64,000 nt of DNA from an uncultured Bacteroidota bacterium (GCA_902546725.1 CACCLB010000006.1:1-64000); one strand, 5' to 3'; counted from the first letter of the stretch, positions 53,869 to 61,546 are shown. Program-made: numbers and translations. Notes: generated by a model not told the origin, from the sequence alone.

Positions 53869-55755
53869 CTAGTGAGAAAAAGAACTGTCCTTTAATGCAA
53901 ATTCAGTAAACCACTCCAATGCCTTAGGGTTTCTCAAACTTTCCTTGCTTAAGGCTTTGTCTAATGAAATCCCGCTGAGTAATTTTTTTATTGGGATTTC
54001 CACCTTTTTCCCGCTGATGGTATAGGGGATGTCTGGAACTAAATGTATGTAATCGGGAACATGTCGGGGTGAACAGTTTTTGCGAATGGCCTTTTTTAAT
54101 TCATTAAAATTAATTTTACTATTTCCTTTTAGAAATAGGTACAGAGCGTCCTCGCCTTCCTTTGAAAGGTGAATAATTAAACTGTCCTCAATATCTTTTC
54201 TCTTGTCAAAAAGGGCATAAAATTCCGCAGTCCCAATTCGGACCCCCGATCGATTTAGGGTAGCATCTGACCTCCCGTGAATTATAAAACCCCCTGATTT
54301 AGTCTCGGTTGCCCAATCGCCGTGATTCCAGACATTATCAAACATCGAATAATAACTTTTTTTATACTGGGAAAAGTCTTCATCTCCCCACAATGCTTTG
54401 GGGAGTGCAATAAAAGGCCCTTCAAGGACAAGCTCCCCTGGGGAGTCTATGACTTTTTTTGCATTTTCATCGTAAATCGATACTGGTGCTCCTAACATTT
54501 TACATTGTATTTCCCCTGGCTTGACGTCTAATTCTGGATGTCCTCCAACAAAAGCAGTACAGACATCTGTCCCTCCACTTAAAGAAATTATATGTGTTTT
54601 TGAAAATGTGTTTTGAAGTTTAACTGTTGTAGCAGCATCTAGAGGCGAACCGGTAGAACCAAGGGTTTTTAGAGCAAGCTCAGAAGTTTTGACGCTAAAT
54701 GAAATGTTTTTAAAAAGAGCCTGATAATAAGAAGCTCCATGACCAAAATGATTGATTTTTGCCTTAGTGACAAAATCCCATAAGACGTTTTGATTTGGAT
54801 GATTAGCCGCTCCATTATAAACACAAAGGCTTGCCCCACAGAGCATACTGCTCAGGGCATAGTTCCACATCATCCAGCCTGTAGTAGAATACCAAAAATA
54901 CCGATCCCCTGGACAAACATTTTGATGCAGACCAAGCGCTTTTAAATGTTCTAAAAGCATGGCGCCTGTTTTATGAACAATGGCTTTGGGTTTACCTGTC
55001 GTTCCTGAAGAAAAAAGAATCCAAATTGGAGCCGAAAAATCAACAGGAGTAAAAGAGAGTTCCTTTAGACTTCTTGTATTGTTCTCAAAAACATCATATT
55101 CTTCAAGGCTTACGGATTCACATGCTTTTCCTAAAATTTTCTTTAGCTGTTCTACTTTTTTTGAGGTATTGTACTCTTTACCATTATGGGTATAGCTGGA
55201 ATAACTAAAAAGTACTTTAGGGGTTAGCTGAATAAAACGGTCACATACCGCTTCTATTCCAAAATCTGGTGAGCAGGAACTCCAAATTGCTCCTAGGGAA
55301 TTACAAGCTAAAAATGCTGCCACAGTCGCTGGGGTATTCGGTCCATAAGCAGCAACTACATCGCCTTGTTCCACGCCTAAATTGACTAGTTTTTCTTGTA
55401 ACCTGAGGGTCTGACCTAAAAGTTCTTGCCAGCTGATTTCATTTAATGGAGTCGTCTCACTTTGGTAAATTAGAGCAGGGTGCTCAGTGTTGTAGTTCCT
55501 AAAAATGTGTTTTGCGTAATTCAGCTTAGAATCTAAAAACCATACTGTTTTCCAAGGGTGTTCTTTCTGTTTTTGAACTTTAGAATAAGGCTGGTCAAAT
55601 TCAATTTTAAAGTACTTAGAAATGGTCTCCCAAAACTCACTACTGTAGTTTATACTCCAGTTGTGATATTCAGCATAAGAGCTGTATTCTACTTTGAATT
55701 CCGTAGCTAAAAACCGAAGGTAGTCTCGATAGAGATTTGTTTTGACCGTATCCAT
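53869..55755 (-). CDS. acetoacetyl-CoA synthetase
   Basis: 628 residues, ANL superfamily. The P-loop is ILFSSGTTGKPKAIVHKTG; the N-terminal WSINYSSEFWE region and WFLDSKLNYAKHIF are those of acetoacetate-CoA ligase rather than acetyl-CoA synthetase. The hinge and catalytic C-terminal domain are complete (HGRSDATLNRSGVRIGTAEF, then the catalytic Lys in YTISGKKVEIPIKK). It activates acetoacetate with ATP and CoA in the cytoplasm. Monocistronic. Confidence 0.92.
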   Translation of the reverse strand: MDTVKTNLYRDYLRFLATEFKVEYSSYAEYHNWSINYSSEFWETISKYFKIEFDQPYSKVQKQKEHPWKTVWFLDSKLNYAKHIFRNYNTEHPALIYQSETTPLNEISWQELLGQTLRLQEKLVNLGVEQGDVVAAYGPNTPATVAAFLACNSLGAIWSSCSPDFGIEAVCDRFIQLTPKVLFSYSSYTHNGKEYNTSKKVEQLKKILGKACESVSLEEYDVFENNTRSLKELSFTPVDFSAPIWILFSSGTTGKPKAIVHKTGAMLLEHLKALGLHQNVCPGDRYFWYSTTGWMMWNYALSSMLCGASLCVYNGAANHPNQNVLWDFVTKAKINHFGHGASYYQALFKNISFSVKTSELALKTLGSTGSPLDAATTVKLQNTFSKTHIISLSGGTDVCTAFVGGHPELDVKPGEIQCKMLGAPVSIYDENAKKVIDSPGELVLEGPFIALPKALWGDEDFSQYKKSYYSMFDNVWNHGDWATETKSGGFIIHGRSDATLNRSGVRIGTAEFYALFDKRKDIEDSLIIHLSKEGEDALYLFLKGNSKINFNELKKAIRKNCSPRHVPDYIHLVPDIPYTISGKKVEIPIKKLLSGISLDKALSKESLRNPKALEWFTEFALKDSSFSH

Positions 55756-55847
55756 AGTTAGGCACCAATACTCTCAAATGTTATTTGACCCCAAGAAACT
55801 TTTTAAATGCTTTAATTTCACATTTATAAAAATCTTTTCTTTTCGTC

Positions 55848-55913
55848 TTAAATTAAAAATACGATAAATGCTCCCGCAGAAACAATTAATCCAATAAATA
55901 AACCCTTATCCAT
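55848..55913 (-). CDS. 21-residue membrane peptide
   Basis: ATG at 55913 opens 21 codons coding MDKGLFIGLIVSAGAFIVFL plus one residue, almost entirely one membrane helix. It lies 10 nt after the stop of the 35-residue gene on the same strand and shares its promoter. Tiny single-span peptides often act as subunits or regulators of membrane complexes. No family recognised. Confidence 0.45.
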   Translation of the reverse strand: MDKGLFIGLIVSAGAFIVFLI

Positions 55914-55923
55914 TGTCTTTATT

Positions 55924-56031
55924 TCACTTAAAGTAACTAAAATATACGATTCTTGCAGCAATAACAATCAATACTGAAGCTATCATACCAACGACAATCT
56001 CAATCCCGTAATTTGCAAATAGTTGCTCCAT
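55924..56031 (-). CDS. 35-residue single-span membrane protein
   Basis: ATG at 56031, 35 codons and TGA at 55924. A short polar start (MEQLFANYG) is followed by one helix (IEIVVGMIASVLIVIAARIV) and a basic-aromatic tail (YFSYFK). A TACATTTG promoter octamer ends 13 nt upstream. With the next tiny gene it forms a two-peptide operon on the host side of the element junction. No family recognised. Confidence 0.5.
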   Translation of the reverse strand: MEQLFANYGIEIVVGMIASVLIVIAARIVYFSYFK

Positions 56032-56044
56032 AATTTTGTTTACT

Positions 56045-56052
56045 CAAATGTA
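56045..56052 (-). promoter_or_regulatory. -7 element TACATTTG for the two membrane peptides
   Basis: On the minus strand TACATTTG matches TAnnTTTG exactly, 13 nt before ATG 56031; a TTTA at the -33 spacing (about 19 nt upstream) is a weak second element. Confidence 0.5.
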
Positions 56053-56165
56053 CAGATTCTATCCTATTACTAAAGATCTTTTATATTTTAAAAAAGAATG
56101 TCCGGCTAAAAAAAAGAGGTGTTCATTGACTGAAATTAATTGTAGTTTTAAAAATAAGGTGTTTA

Positions 56166-56207
56166 TATAAAAACCAAACCCTCATAGTCAGTGACTTAGA
56201 GGGTTTG
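56166..56207 (-). terminator. tRNA terminator at the element junction
   Basis: A 9-bp stem, CAAACCCTC (56175-56183) and GAGGGTTTG (56199-56207), with an inner AGTC/GACT stem, then GTTTTTATA on the minus strand. It is an intrinsic terminator for a minus-strand transcript. Only the tRNA 3' end lies before it, 1 nt away. Confidence 0.8.
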
Positions 56208-56208
56208 T

Positions 56209-56228
56209 TGGTGGTCCTACATGTACTC
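56209..56228 (-). other. attachment site: displaced 3' end of a tRNA gene
   Basis: On the minus strand the 20 nt read G57-A-G-T60, ACATG (T-stem 61-65), TAGGACC (acceptor 66-72), A73 and CCA. Each position fits tRNA numbering, and a terminator follows after 1 nt. Directly 5' of G57 the sequence no longer fits a tRNA (TAT instead of TTC, no CATGT to pair with ACATG), and no anticodon arm exists. This is the pattern left when an integrase inserts an element into the T-loop of a tRNA gene. The intact tRNA (acceptor 5' strand GGTCCTA) should be at the other end, beyond 64000. Confidence 0.72.
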
Positions 56229-56274
56229 ATAACTATTTATAACTTACTGATATACAATATATAAAAATATATTA

Positions 56275-56314
56275 TTAGTACCCTTGGGTACTAAGTTCGT
56301 GATTTGGGTACTAA
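56275..56314. repeat. GTACCC/GGGTAC half-site cluster
   Basis: A 9-bp inverted repeat TTAGTACCC (56275-56283) and GGGTACTAA (56286-56294) around a TT centre, then a direct copy GGGTACTAA at 56306-56314, 20 bp on. A further GTACCC is at 56483-56488. Placement 50-90 bp inside the junction is that of integrase-binding sites. Confidence 0.6.
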
Positions 56315-56315
56315 C

Positions 56316-56341
56316 AACTTCTGTTAGATTTGGCAGAAGTT
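56316..56341. repeat. 26-bp near-palindrome, copy A
   Basis: Arms AACTTCTG (56316-56323) and CAGAAGTT (56334-56341). It is identical at 24 of 26 positions to copy B at 62539-62564 inside the methyltransferase gene. A partial copy, TCTGTTAGATT, is at 56601-56611. Confidence 0.85.
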
Positions 56342-56801
56342 ATTTCTTCATTTTTCACTCATTTTCTTTACGTTTTCTAAGGTTCCTAATACTTATATAT
56401 AGAACCAATTGTTCTACTGAGTTGTAGATTACTTTAAGAAATACTTAATCTACCGAGATACTACACCTGACACATGGGGGAAGTACCCAATAATGACCAA
56501 CACTCACCGATAGGTAAAACCAGTCATTAGTGTTCCGAGAGGTAAAGAAGAAAGGTCTGAACTCGTAAAAATGCAGATAGGTTGAATTCTTGTTTGAGTG
56601 TCTGTTAGATTCAACTGAAAAATGGAAATAGTTTTTTAAAAGGGAATTTCCCTTAATGGACTCACTATATCTAATTGTGAAGTAGTAGTTAGATTTTAAA
56701 TAATAGAAAAGTTTAAAATAAAGAGTATCAACCTCGAACTAATTAAGTATTTCAAGTACGAGGTTATTACTGTTTTTTAAAATACTCTGAAAGGGAATAA
56801 T

Positions 56802-56996
56802 ATGATAAGAAATATAACGGATGAACAAGCAAGACATATGGTAGATATTCTAAAAAAGAAATCAGAACTAATTAAGAACTTCTACCATAAAATTGAGAAG
56901 TATCGATTATCAGGTGATGAACAAGCTTATAAACGAAAACTAAGAGAACTATTAGAAAAAGAAGAGATAAAAGTATATGGAAAGAAGATTGAGTAA
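56802..56996 (+). CDS. small helical protein of the mobile element
   Basis: 64 residues, almost entirely charged helix (ARHMVDILKKKSELIKNFYH, then KRKLRELLEKEEIKVYGKK). A purine-rich AAAGGGAA 10 nt before the ATG may be a ribosome site, rare for this genome. It overlaps the following HTH gene by 20 bp. No family recognised; a coiled-coil helper of the HTH protein or an excision factor is conceivable. Confidence 0.55.
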   Translation: MIRNITDEQARHMVDILKKKSELIKNFYHKIEKYRLSGDEQAYKRKLRELLEKEEIKVYGKKIE

Positions 56997-57189
56997 AAAA
57001 GATTTAATGGAACTCTATGGAGTAGATAGAGTAACCATAGAAGATTGGAGAAGATATAGAGGATTAAAGATGATAGAAGTATCTACTCATTCTAAATACA
57101 TCACAGAAAAGGATTTATTAGAGTGGGAAAATAGTCTTAAGGGGGATAATAAAGTTAAGAGGTTAATTAATAAAAGTGTATCAGAATGA
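56977..57189 (+). CDS. small HTH protein, excisionase/MerR-like
   Basis: 70 residues. MERRLSKKDLMELYGVDRVT has the opening of the winged-helix domain of excisionases and MerR proteins (KKDLMELYGVDRVTIEDWRR as helix-turn-helix, then a wing and ITEKDLLEWENSL). In mobile elements such proteins direct excision or repress the element's promoters. It overlaps the preceding small gene. Two similar 20-bp sequences flank it (56746-56765 and 57246-57265) and could be its binding sites (inference). Confidence 0.7.
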   Translation: MERRLSKKDLMELYGVDRVTIEDWRRYRGLKMIEVSTHSKYITEKDLLEWENSLKGDNKVKRLINKSVSE

Positions 57190-57245
57190 AGGAATAAGAA
57201 GGTTTGATAGACTCTCCTAAATAAGGATTATTTAACTACTCTATC

Positions 57246-57265
57246 AGTATTTCAAAGATGAGGTT
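57246..57265 (+). promoter_or_regulatory. 20-bp element shared with the upstream small operon
   Basis: AGTATTTCAA-n4-GAGGTT here matches 56746-56765 at 17 of 20 positions. One copy lies upstream of each of the two element operons, so a shared operator or activator site is plausible. Confidence 0.45.
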
Positions 57266-57352
57266 TCTTGTAACTGAGAAAAGTTCTTTTCCCCAAAACC
57301 CTAATCGGAGTGGTTTTTATATCGGGATTACATTTTTTCATATAAGAAATCA

Positions 57353-57360
57353 TATTTTTG
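57353..57360 (+). promoter_or_regulatory. candidate -7 element of the cargo operon
   Basis: TATTTTTG matches TAnnTTTG and ends 4 nt before the ACP start codon; AT-richness makes chance occurrence possible and no -33 TTG is seen. Confidence 0.3.
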
Positions 57361-57364
57361 TTAA

Positions 57365-57655
57365 ATGAATGAAAAAATTAAATCCGGTTTAGTAAAATTA
57401 CTTAGAGATTTTGTTAAAGAAAATGAAATTGAATTAGATAAGGATGTTGTTTTAGATGAAAACGTAAGGTTAATTGGAACATCTTCAGTTTTTGATTCTA
57501 TGGAGCTTGTTCAATTTATCGTTGAGGTTGAAAGTTTATTAGATGAGGAATTTGAAATAGAAATTGAGCTAACATCAGAGAAAGCAATGTCCAGAAGAAA
57601 TAGTCCTTTTATATCAATTAATACATTGACAGAATATATTGTAGATGAATCCTAA
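57365..57655 (+). CDS. acyl carrier protein
   Basis: 96 residues, acidic, ACP fold. The phosphopantetheine attachment serine is S45 in SSVFDSMELVQFIVEVE, the D-S-M/L signature. It holds an acyl or aminoacyl group as a thioester. It is not the housekeeping AcpP (longer C-terminal helix IEIELTSEKAMSRRNSPFIS and no AcpP-like start). First of five tightly packed genes; its end overlaps the SDR start by 11 bp. It is the carrier for the pathway made by the following genes (inference). Confidence 0.88.
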   Translation: MNEKIKSGLVKLLRDFVKENEIELDKDVVLDENVRLIGTSSVFDSMELVQFIVEVESLLDEEFEIEIELTSEKAMSRRNSPFISINTLTEYIVDES

Positions 57656-58346
57656 AATAAAAACCATTTTAATTACTGGTAACAGAAAAGGAATAGGAAG
57701 ATACCTCTCTGAATATTACCTAGGAAAAGGATATAATGTAGTAGGTTGTTCTAGATCTAATTCAGACTTATCTCATAAAAATTACACTCACTATTTGTGT
57801 GATGTGAAAGAAGAAAAAGAGGTTAAAAAAACTGTTAGAGAAATAAAAAAAAATAGTGGTGTTGATATATTAATAAATAATGCAGGTAAAGCTTCTTTAA
57901 ATCATTCTATTCTTACACCATCCGAGACAGTAAAAGATCTTTTTGAAACTAACTATTTAGGCACTTTTTTGTTCTCAAGAGAGTGTTCTAAACACATGAT
58001 TAAAAATAAATGGGGGAGAATAATCAACTTTTCTACAATAGCTGTTCCTCTTGATTTGGAAGGAGAAATGGTATATGCATCCTCCAAAAGTGCTATTGAG
58101 AAAATGAGTAGGATAATGTCTAAAGAATTATCAACCTATAACATAACCATTAACACAATAGGTCCTACTCCTGTATATACTGATTTGATTAAAGTTGTAC
58201 CCAAGGATAAAGTTGAGGAAATCATAAATATGCAAACAATAAAACGATTTGGATCCTTTGAGGATATTTCAAATGTGACTGATTTTTTCATTAACGATGA
58301 AAGTTCTTTTGTAACAGGTCAAAGAATATATCTTGGTGGATTGTAA
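57645..58346 (+). CDS. SDR oxidoreductase (FabG-like)
   Basis: 233 residues, classical short-chain dehydrogenase: TGNRKGIG (11-18), NNAG (78-81), S130, Y144-x3-K148 (VYASSKSA). It probably reduces a ketone of the ACP-bound group or of a sugar, as FabG does. Very AT-rich codon use, unlike the 15-55 kb genes. The ATG of the next gene overlaps its stop by 1 nt. Confidence 0.86.
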   Translation: MNPKIKTILITGNRKGIGRYLSEYYLGKGYNVVGCSRSNSDLSHKNYTHYLCDVKEEKEVKKTVREIKKNSGVDILINNAGKASLNHSILTPSETVKDLFETNYLGTFLFSRECSKHMIKNKWGRIINFSTIAVPLDLEGEMVYASSKSAIEKMSRIMSKELSTYNITINTIGPTPVYTDLIKVVPKDKVEEIINMQTIKRFGSFEDISNVTDFFINDESSFVTGQRIYLGGL

Positions 58347-59668
58347 TGATTGAAGTAATTAGAAAATACGAAGGAGAGTGTTTAATTGACCTTAATGGAA
58401 CTTACACTTTTTCTGATCTTGTTAGTCAAACAAATAAATTCAAAAACCTATTATCTAATAAGATTAGAAATCATGATAGAGTTTTAATCTATTCAGATTA
58501 TACTTTTCATTCCATATCACTACTTCTATCATTGTCGGATCTTAATATTAACATAATTCCTATAGTTAAAACTACAGAATCAGAATATCAAGAAAAAGTT
58601 GAATCAGTTAACCCTCATTTGATTCTATCATTTAATGATGAAAATAAACTAATCATTAAAAATTCTAAATTAACTCAAAATAAAGAAGATGTCTTTAATG
58701 ATGTGACTAATAAGGGAGATACAGGAATTATTTTGTTTTCGAGTGGTACTACTGGAAAACCAAAAGTAATGATTCAAAACCTTACCAAAATTATATCATC
58801 TATTAAAGCTCCTCGAAGACAAAAATCTTTAAGGTTTATAATTCTATTAATGTTTGACCATATAGGAGGATTGAACACTTTATTTAATTGTTTAATCAAT
58901 GGGTCTCCTTTTGTTATTCCACTAGACAGAAGTCCCTCTTTAGTTATTTCTCTTATATACAAATATCAAGTAAATATTCTTCCCACTACACCAACATTTC
59001 TGAACCTATTAATGATAGATGAAAGTTTTGATTCTTCAAAATTAAAATCTCTGAAGCTTATTACATACGGAACAGAACGGATGTCAGAAATAATTTTAAA
59101 TAAACTGAACTCAAGTCTACCAAAAGTTAAATTATTACAAACTTTTGGGACTAGTGAAACAGGAATTCTCAAAACACAAAGTAAATCGTCTAATAGTTTG
59201 TTTTTTAAAATAGTTGATGATGAAAAAGAATATAAAATAGTGGGTGATGAACTTTATTTGAGATCAAAAACTCAAGTTAATGGGTATGTCAATCAAAGTA
59301 GTGAGGATTTTTTAAATGATGGTTGGTACGCTACTGGAGACCTTGTTGAAACAGATGAAGATGGTTATATTAAAATTATAGGAAGAAAAAATAAATTAAT
59401 TAACGTGGGAGGGTTAAAAGTTCTTCCAAAAGAAATTGAAGATGTTATCAATTCCGTAAATGGAGTTGATGACTCAACGGTTTATTCAGAACCAAATAAC
59501 CTTGTGGGAAACATTGTTTGTGCTAAAATCTTCACGAAGTTGGAAAACACTAAAGAATTAAAATCAGAAGTTAAATCAGTTTGTAGAAAAAATTTAGACA
59601 AATATAAGGTGCCAGTTAAATTATATTTTGAAAAATTAGAAATGACAACAAGAGGAAAGAAACTATGA
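58346..59668 (+). CDS. AMP-binding acyl/aryl-ACP ligase
   Basis: 440 residues, ANL superfamily, shorter than usual because the C-terminal domain is compact. The P-loop FSSGTTGKPK (131-140), the TFGTSETG core, YATGDLVETDEDGYIKIIGR and NKLINVGG (A8) are clear, and the C-terminal catalytic Lys is in TTRGKK. It would adenylate a carboxylic acid and load it on the ACP encoded two genes upstream. Substrate specificity is not readable. It overlaps the next gene by 4 nt. Confidence 0.88.
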   Translation: MIEVIRKYEGECLIDLNGTYTFSDLVSQTNKFKNLLSNKIRNHDRVLIYSDYTFHSISLLLSLSDLNINIIPIVKTTESEYQEKVESVNPHLILSFNDENKLIIKNSKLTQNKEDVFNDVTNKGDTGIILFSSGTTGKPKVMIQNLTKIISSIKAPRRQKSLRFIILLMFDHIGGLNTLFNCLINGSPFVIPLDRSPSLVISLIYKYQVNILPTTPTFLNLLMIDESFDSSKLKSLKLITYGTERMSEIILNKLNSSLPKVKLLQTFGTSETGILKTQSKSSNSLFFKIVDDEKEYKIVGDELYLRSKTQVNGYVNQSSEDFLNDGWYATGDLVETDEDGYIKIIGRKNKLINVGGLKVLPKEIEDVINSVNGVDDSTVYSEPNNLVGNIVCAKIFTKLENTKELKSEVKSVCRKNLDKYKVPVKLYFEKLEMTTRGKKL

Positions 59669-60585
59669 TCAGTCTACTTAAAGAAGGAGATAAACCTCAG
59701 TTTATGGATTTCTTAAATTCCCACTGGAAGAGAGATCATGTTTTTGTTAAAAGTGAACTTCTTTTTGACTACCAACATAAAAGTGGTGACGAATATAATT
59801 TTTTGGTTACCAAAAGGGAAGATAAAATATCATCAATCTTAGGGTTTATACCATCAGATTCTAAAGAGAATCATATTTGGCTTGCAATTTGGAAATCAAA
59901 ATCCGAAAATGGAACTGATGGGATATCTTTATTATTTAGATTACTTAAAAGAAAACCGATATTCATAGGCGCTTTAGGAATTTCATCCAAGGCGAAAAAT
60001 CTATATAAAGGTTTAAAATGGGAGTCAGGTAAATTGTCTCATTATTACTTATCAAGTAACAAAAAAAGTAACTTAAGGGTTTTTAATTCTAATAAAAGAA
60101 TTGAGAATTTTCTGTTTTCAAGTAAACATAAATTCTCTCAAAACCAAGACTGGTGTTTGCCTAAAAAGGACAAGTATTACTTAGAAAAAAGATATTTGAA
60201 ACACCCCTTTTTTAAATATTATTTTTTGACCATCTTAAATAATAAGATTACATTTGTAGGTAGAGTTGTAGAATATAATTCATTAAAAGTATTTCATGTC
60301 GTAGATGTTTTGGGAGATTTAAATGGAAAAAAAATTTCTGATTCAATTTCATCCTTTTTAAAAAAAGAAAGTTTTGACTTATTTGAGATGTTGATTTTTG
60401 ATTCAAGAGGGATAGATTCTGACTTAATGATTAAAAATAAATCGGAAGTTATCCCTACATATTTCTCACCATTTGAATACCGAAATATCCAAATTGAATT
60501 ATGTTATAAAAAATCAAAGGAATTACCTGTGAGATTTTTTCTCGGTGATAGTGATCAAGATAGACCAAATCAATTAAATTCATGA
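59665..60585 (+). CDS. GNAT-like acyltransferase (two-lobed)
   Basis: 306 residues. The N-terminal part (about 1-130) has a GNAT-like layout: LLKEGDKPQFMDFLNSHW opening, FLVTKREDKISSILGFIPSD strands, and FIGALGISSKAKNLYKGLKW as the region where GNAT proteins bind the pantetheine arm. The C-terminal half (about 150-290) may be a second degenerate lobe. In this operon it is the natural candidate to move the ACP-bound acyl group to an amino sugar. The assignment is weaker than for the other genes. Overlaps by 4 nt at both ends. Confidence 0.6.
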   Translation: MISLLKEGDKPQFMDFLNSHWKRDHVFVKSELLFDYQHKSGDEYNFLVTKREDKISSILGFIPSDSKENHIWLAIWKSKSENGTDGISLLFRLLKRKPIFIGALGISSKAKNLYKGLKWESGKLSHYYLSSNKKSNLRVFNSNKRIENFLFSSKHKFSQNQDWCLPKKDKYYLEKRYLKHPFFKYYFLTILNNKITFVGRVVEYNSLKVFHVVDVLGDLNGKKISDSISSFLKKESFDLFEMLIFDSRGIDSDLMIKNKSEVIPTYFSPFEYRNIQIELCYKKSKELPVRFFLGDSDQDRPNQLNS

Positions 60586-61505
60586 ATATGGTAGAGTTTA
60601 TTATGTATCATTATGTTAGAGATCTGAAAAACTCACAATTCCCAAAAATCAAAGGATTGGATTATCAGGATTTTTTGGGTCAAATTAAATTTCTTAAAAA
60701 GGAGTATAATTTCCTGTCTATTGAAAAGTTTTTAAATTCTGATTTTGATCAAAATAAAAAGAATTGTGTTCTCACTTTTGATGACGGATACGTTGACCAT
60801 TATGATTTTGTTTTTCCCTCCCTACTTGAAAATAATATTAAGGGGGCTTTTTTTACACCAGTAGATACGGTTAAAGAAAACAAACTTTTGGATGTTAATC
60901 TCATTCATATAATTTTAGCATCAGAGAAGGAGGATAAAATTTTTGAAAGGATAAATTATCATTTTCAAAAGATTGATAATTCGGATAAACTTTCTAAATA
61001 CATTGAACAAATAAATACTAAATCACGTTATGACACAAAAACCACAATAATTATTAAAAGGCTATTGCAAAAGGTCCTACCTTTAAATGTTAGAAGCGAA
61101 ATTTGTCGATTATTATTAGAGGATTTTGTGGAAGAGGATGAAATAAGTTTATCAAAATCATTGTATATGTCACAAATCCAAATTAAAGAGATGATTTCAA
61201 ATGGCATGCATTTTGGAAGTCATGGAAAATCACATTTTTGGTTTTCATCACTTGATAAAACCGAACAAGAAAAAGAAATAATATCCTCAATTAATTTTTT
61301 AGATTCTCTGTATGATAAAGATTATGTTTTAACCATGTGTTACCCATACGGAAATTATAATAAAGACACTTTAAAACTATTGACTAAACATCAATTTAAA
61401 CTTGGATTAACGACTGTCCCTAAGACCTATATTATAGACGATAATATCTTGGAAATCCCTCGTTGGGATACCAATGATTATTATCCAATTGGGAAAAATT
61501 ATTAA
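60582..61505 (+). CDS. polysaccharide deacetylase (NodB-type, CE4)
   Basis: 307 residues. The NodB motifs are TFDDGYVDHYD (catalytic D67, metal D68), the metal histidines in FGSHGKSH (about 210-217), and the MCYPYGNY motif. No signal peptide, so it acts in the cytoplasm, probably on a nucleotide-linked or lipid-linked N-acetylated sugar. In the operon it would free an amino group that the GNAT-like protein could acylate (inference). Last gene, followed by a short convergent gap of 41 bp to the methyltransferase gene. Confidence 0.87.
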   Translation: MNMVEFIMYHYVRDLKNSQFPKIKGLDYQDFLGQIKFLKKEYNFLSIEKFLNSDFDQNKKNCVLTFDDGYVDHYDFVFPSLLENNIKGAFFTPVDTVKENKLLDVNLIHIILASEKEDKIFERINYHFQKIDNSDKLSKYIEQINTKSRYDTKTTIIIKRLLQKVLPLNVRSEICRLLLEDFVEEDEISLSKSLYMSQIQIKEMISNGMHFGSHGKSHFWFSSLDKTEQEKEIISSINFLDSLYDKDYVLTMCYPYGNYNKDTLKLLTKHQFKLGLTTVPKTYIIDDNILEIPRWDTNDYYPIGKNY

Positions 61506-61546
61506 TCCTAATTTATCTAATAACGTTAAACCTTGTCATTAAGTTT

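Larger units (their letters stand above)
56229..56801. other. repeat-rich non-coding left end of the mobile element
   Basis: About 570 bp with no gene. It contains TTAGTACCC/GGGTACTAA (56275-56294) and another GGGTACTAA at 56306-56314, a 26-bp near-palindrome (56316-56341), a hairpin GTAGATTA/TAATCTAC (56424-56453), a direct repeat CCGA(T/G)AGGTAAA (56507-56518 and 56535-56546), an inverted pair GTTGAAT/ATTCAAC (56581-56615) and AACCTCG/CGAGGTT (56730-56765). Integrase arm sites, operators or a structured RNA would all fit. Confidence 0.6.

Noticed and set aside
56209-56290. Complete tRNA gene
   Set aside because: Only the last 20 nt fit; no anticodon or D arm can be folded from the following sequence.
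57365-61505. Polyketide or fatty-acid synthase cluster
   Set aside because: There is no ketosynthase, acyltransferase module or dehydratase; only carrier, ligase, reductase and transfer functions.
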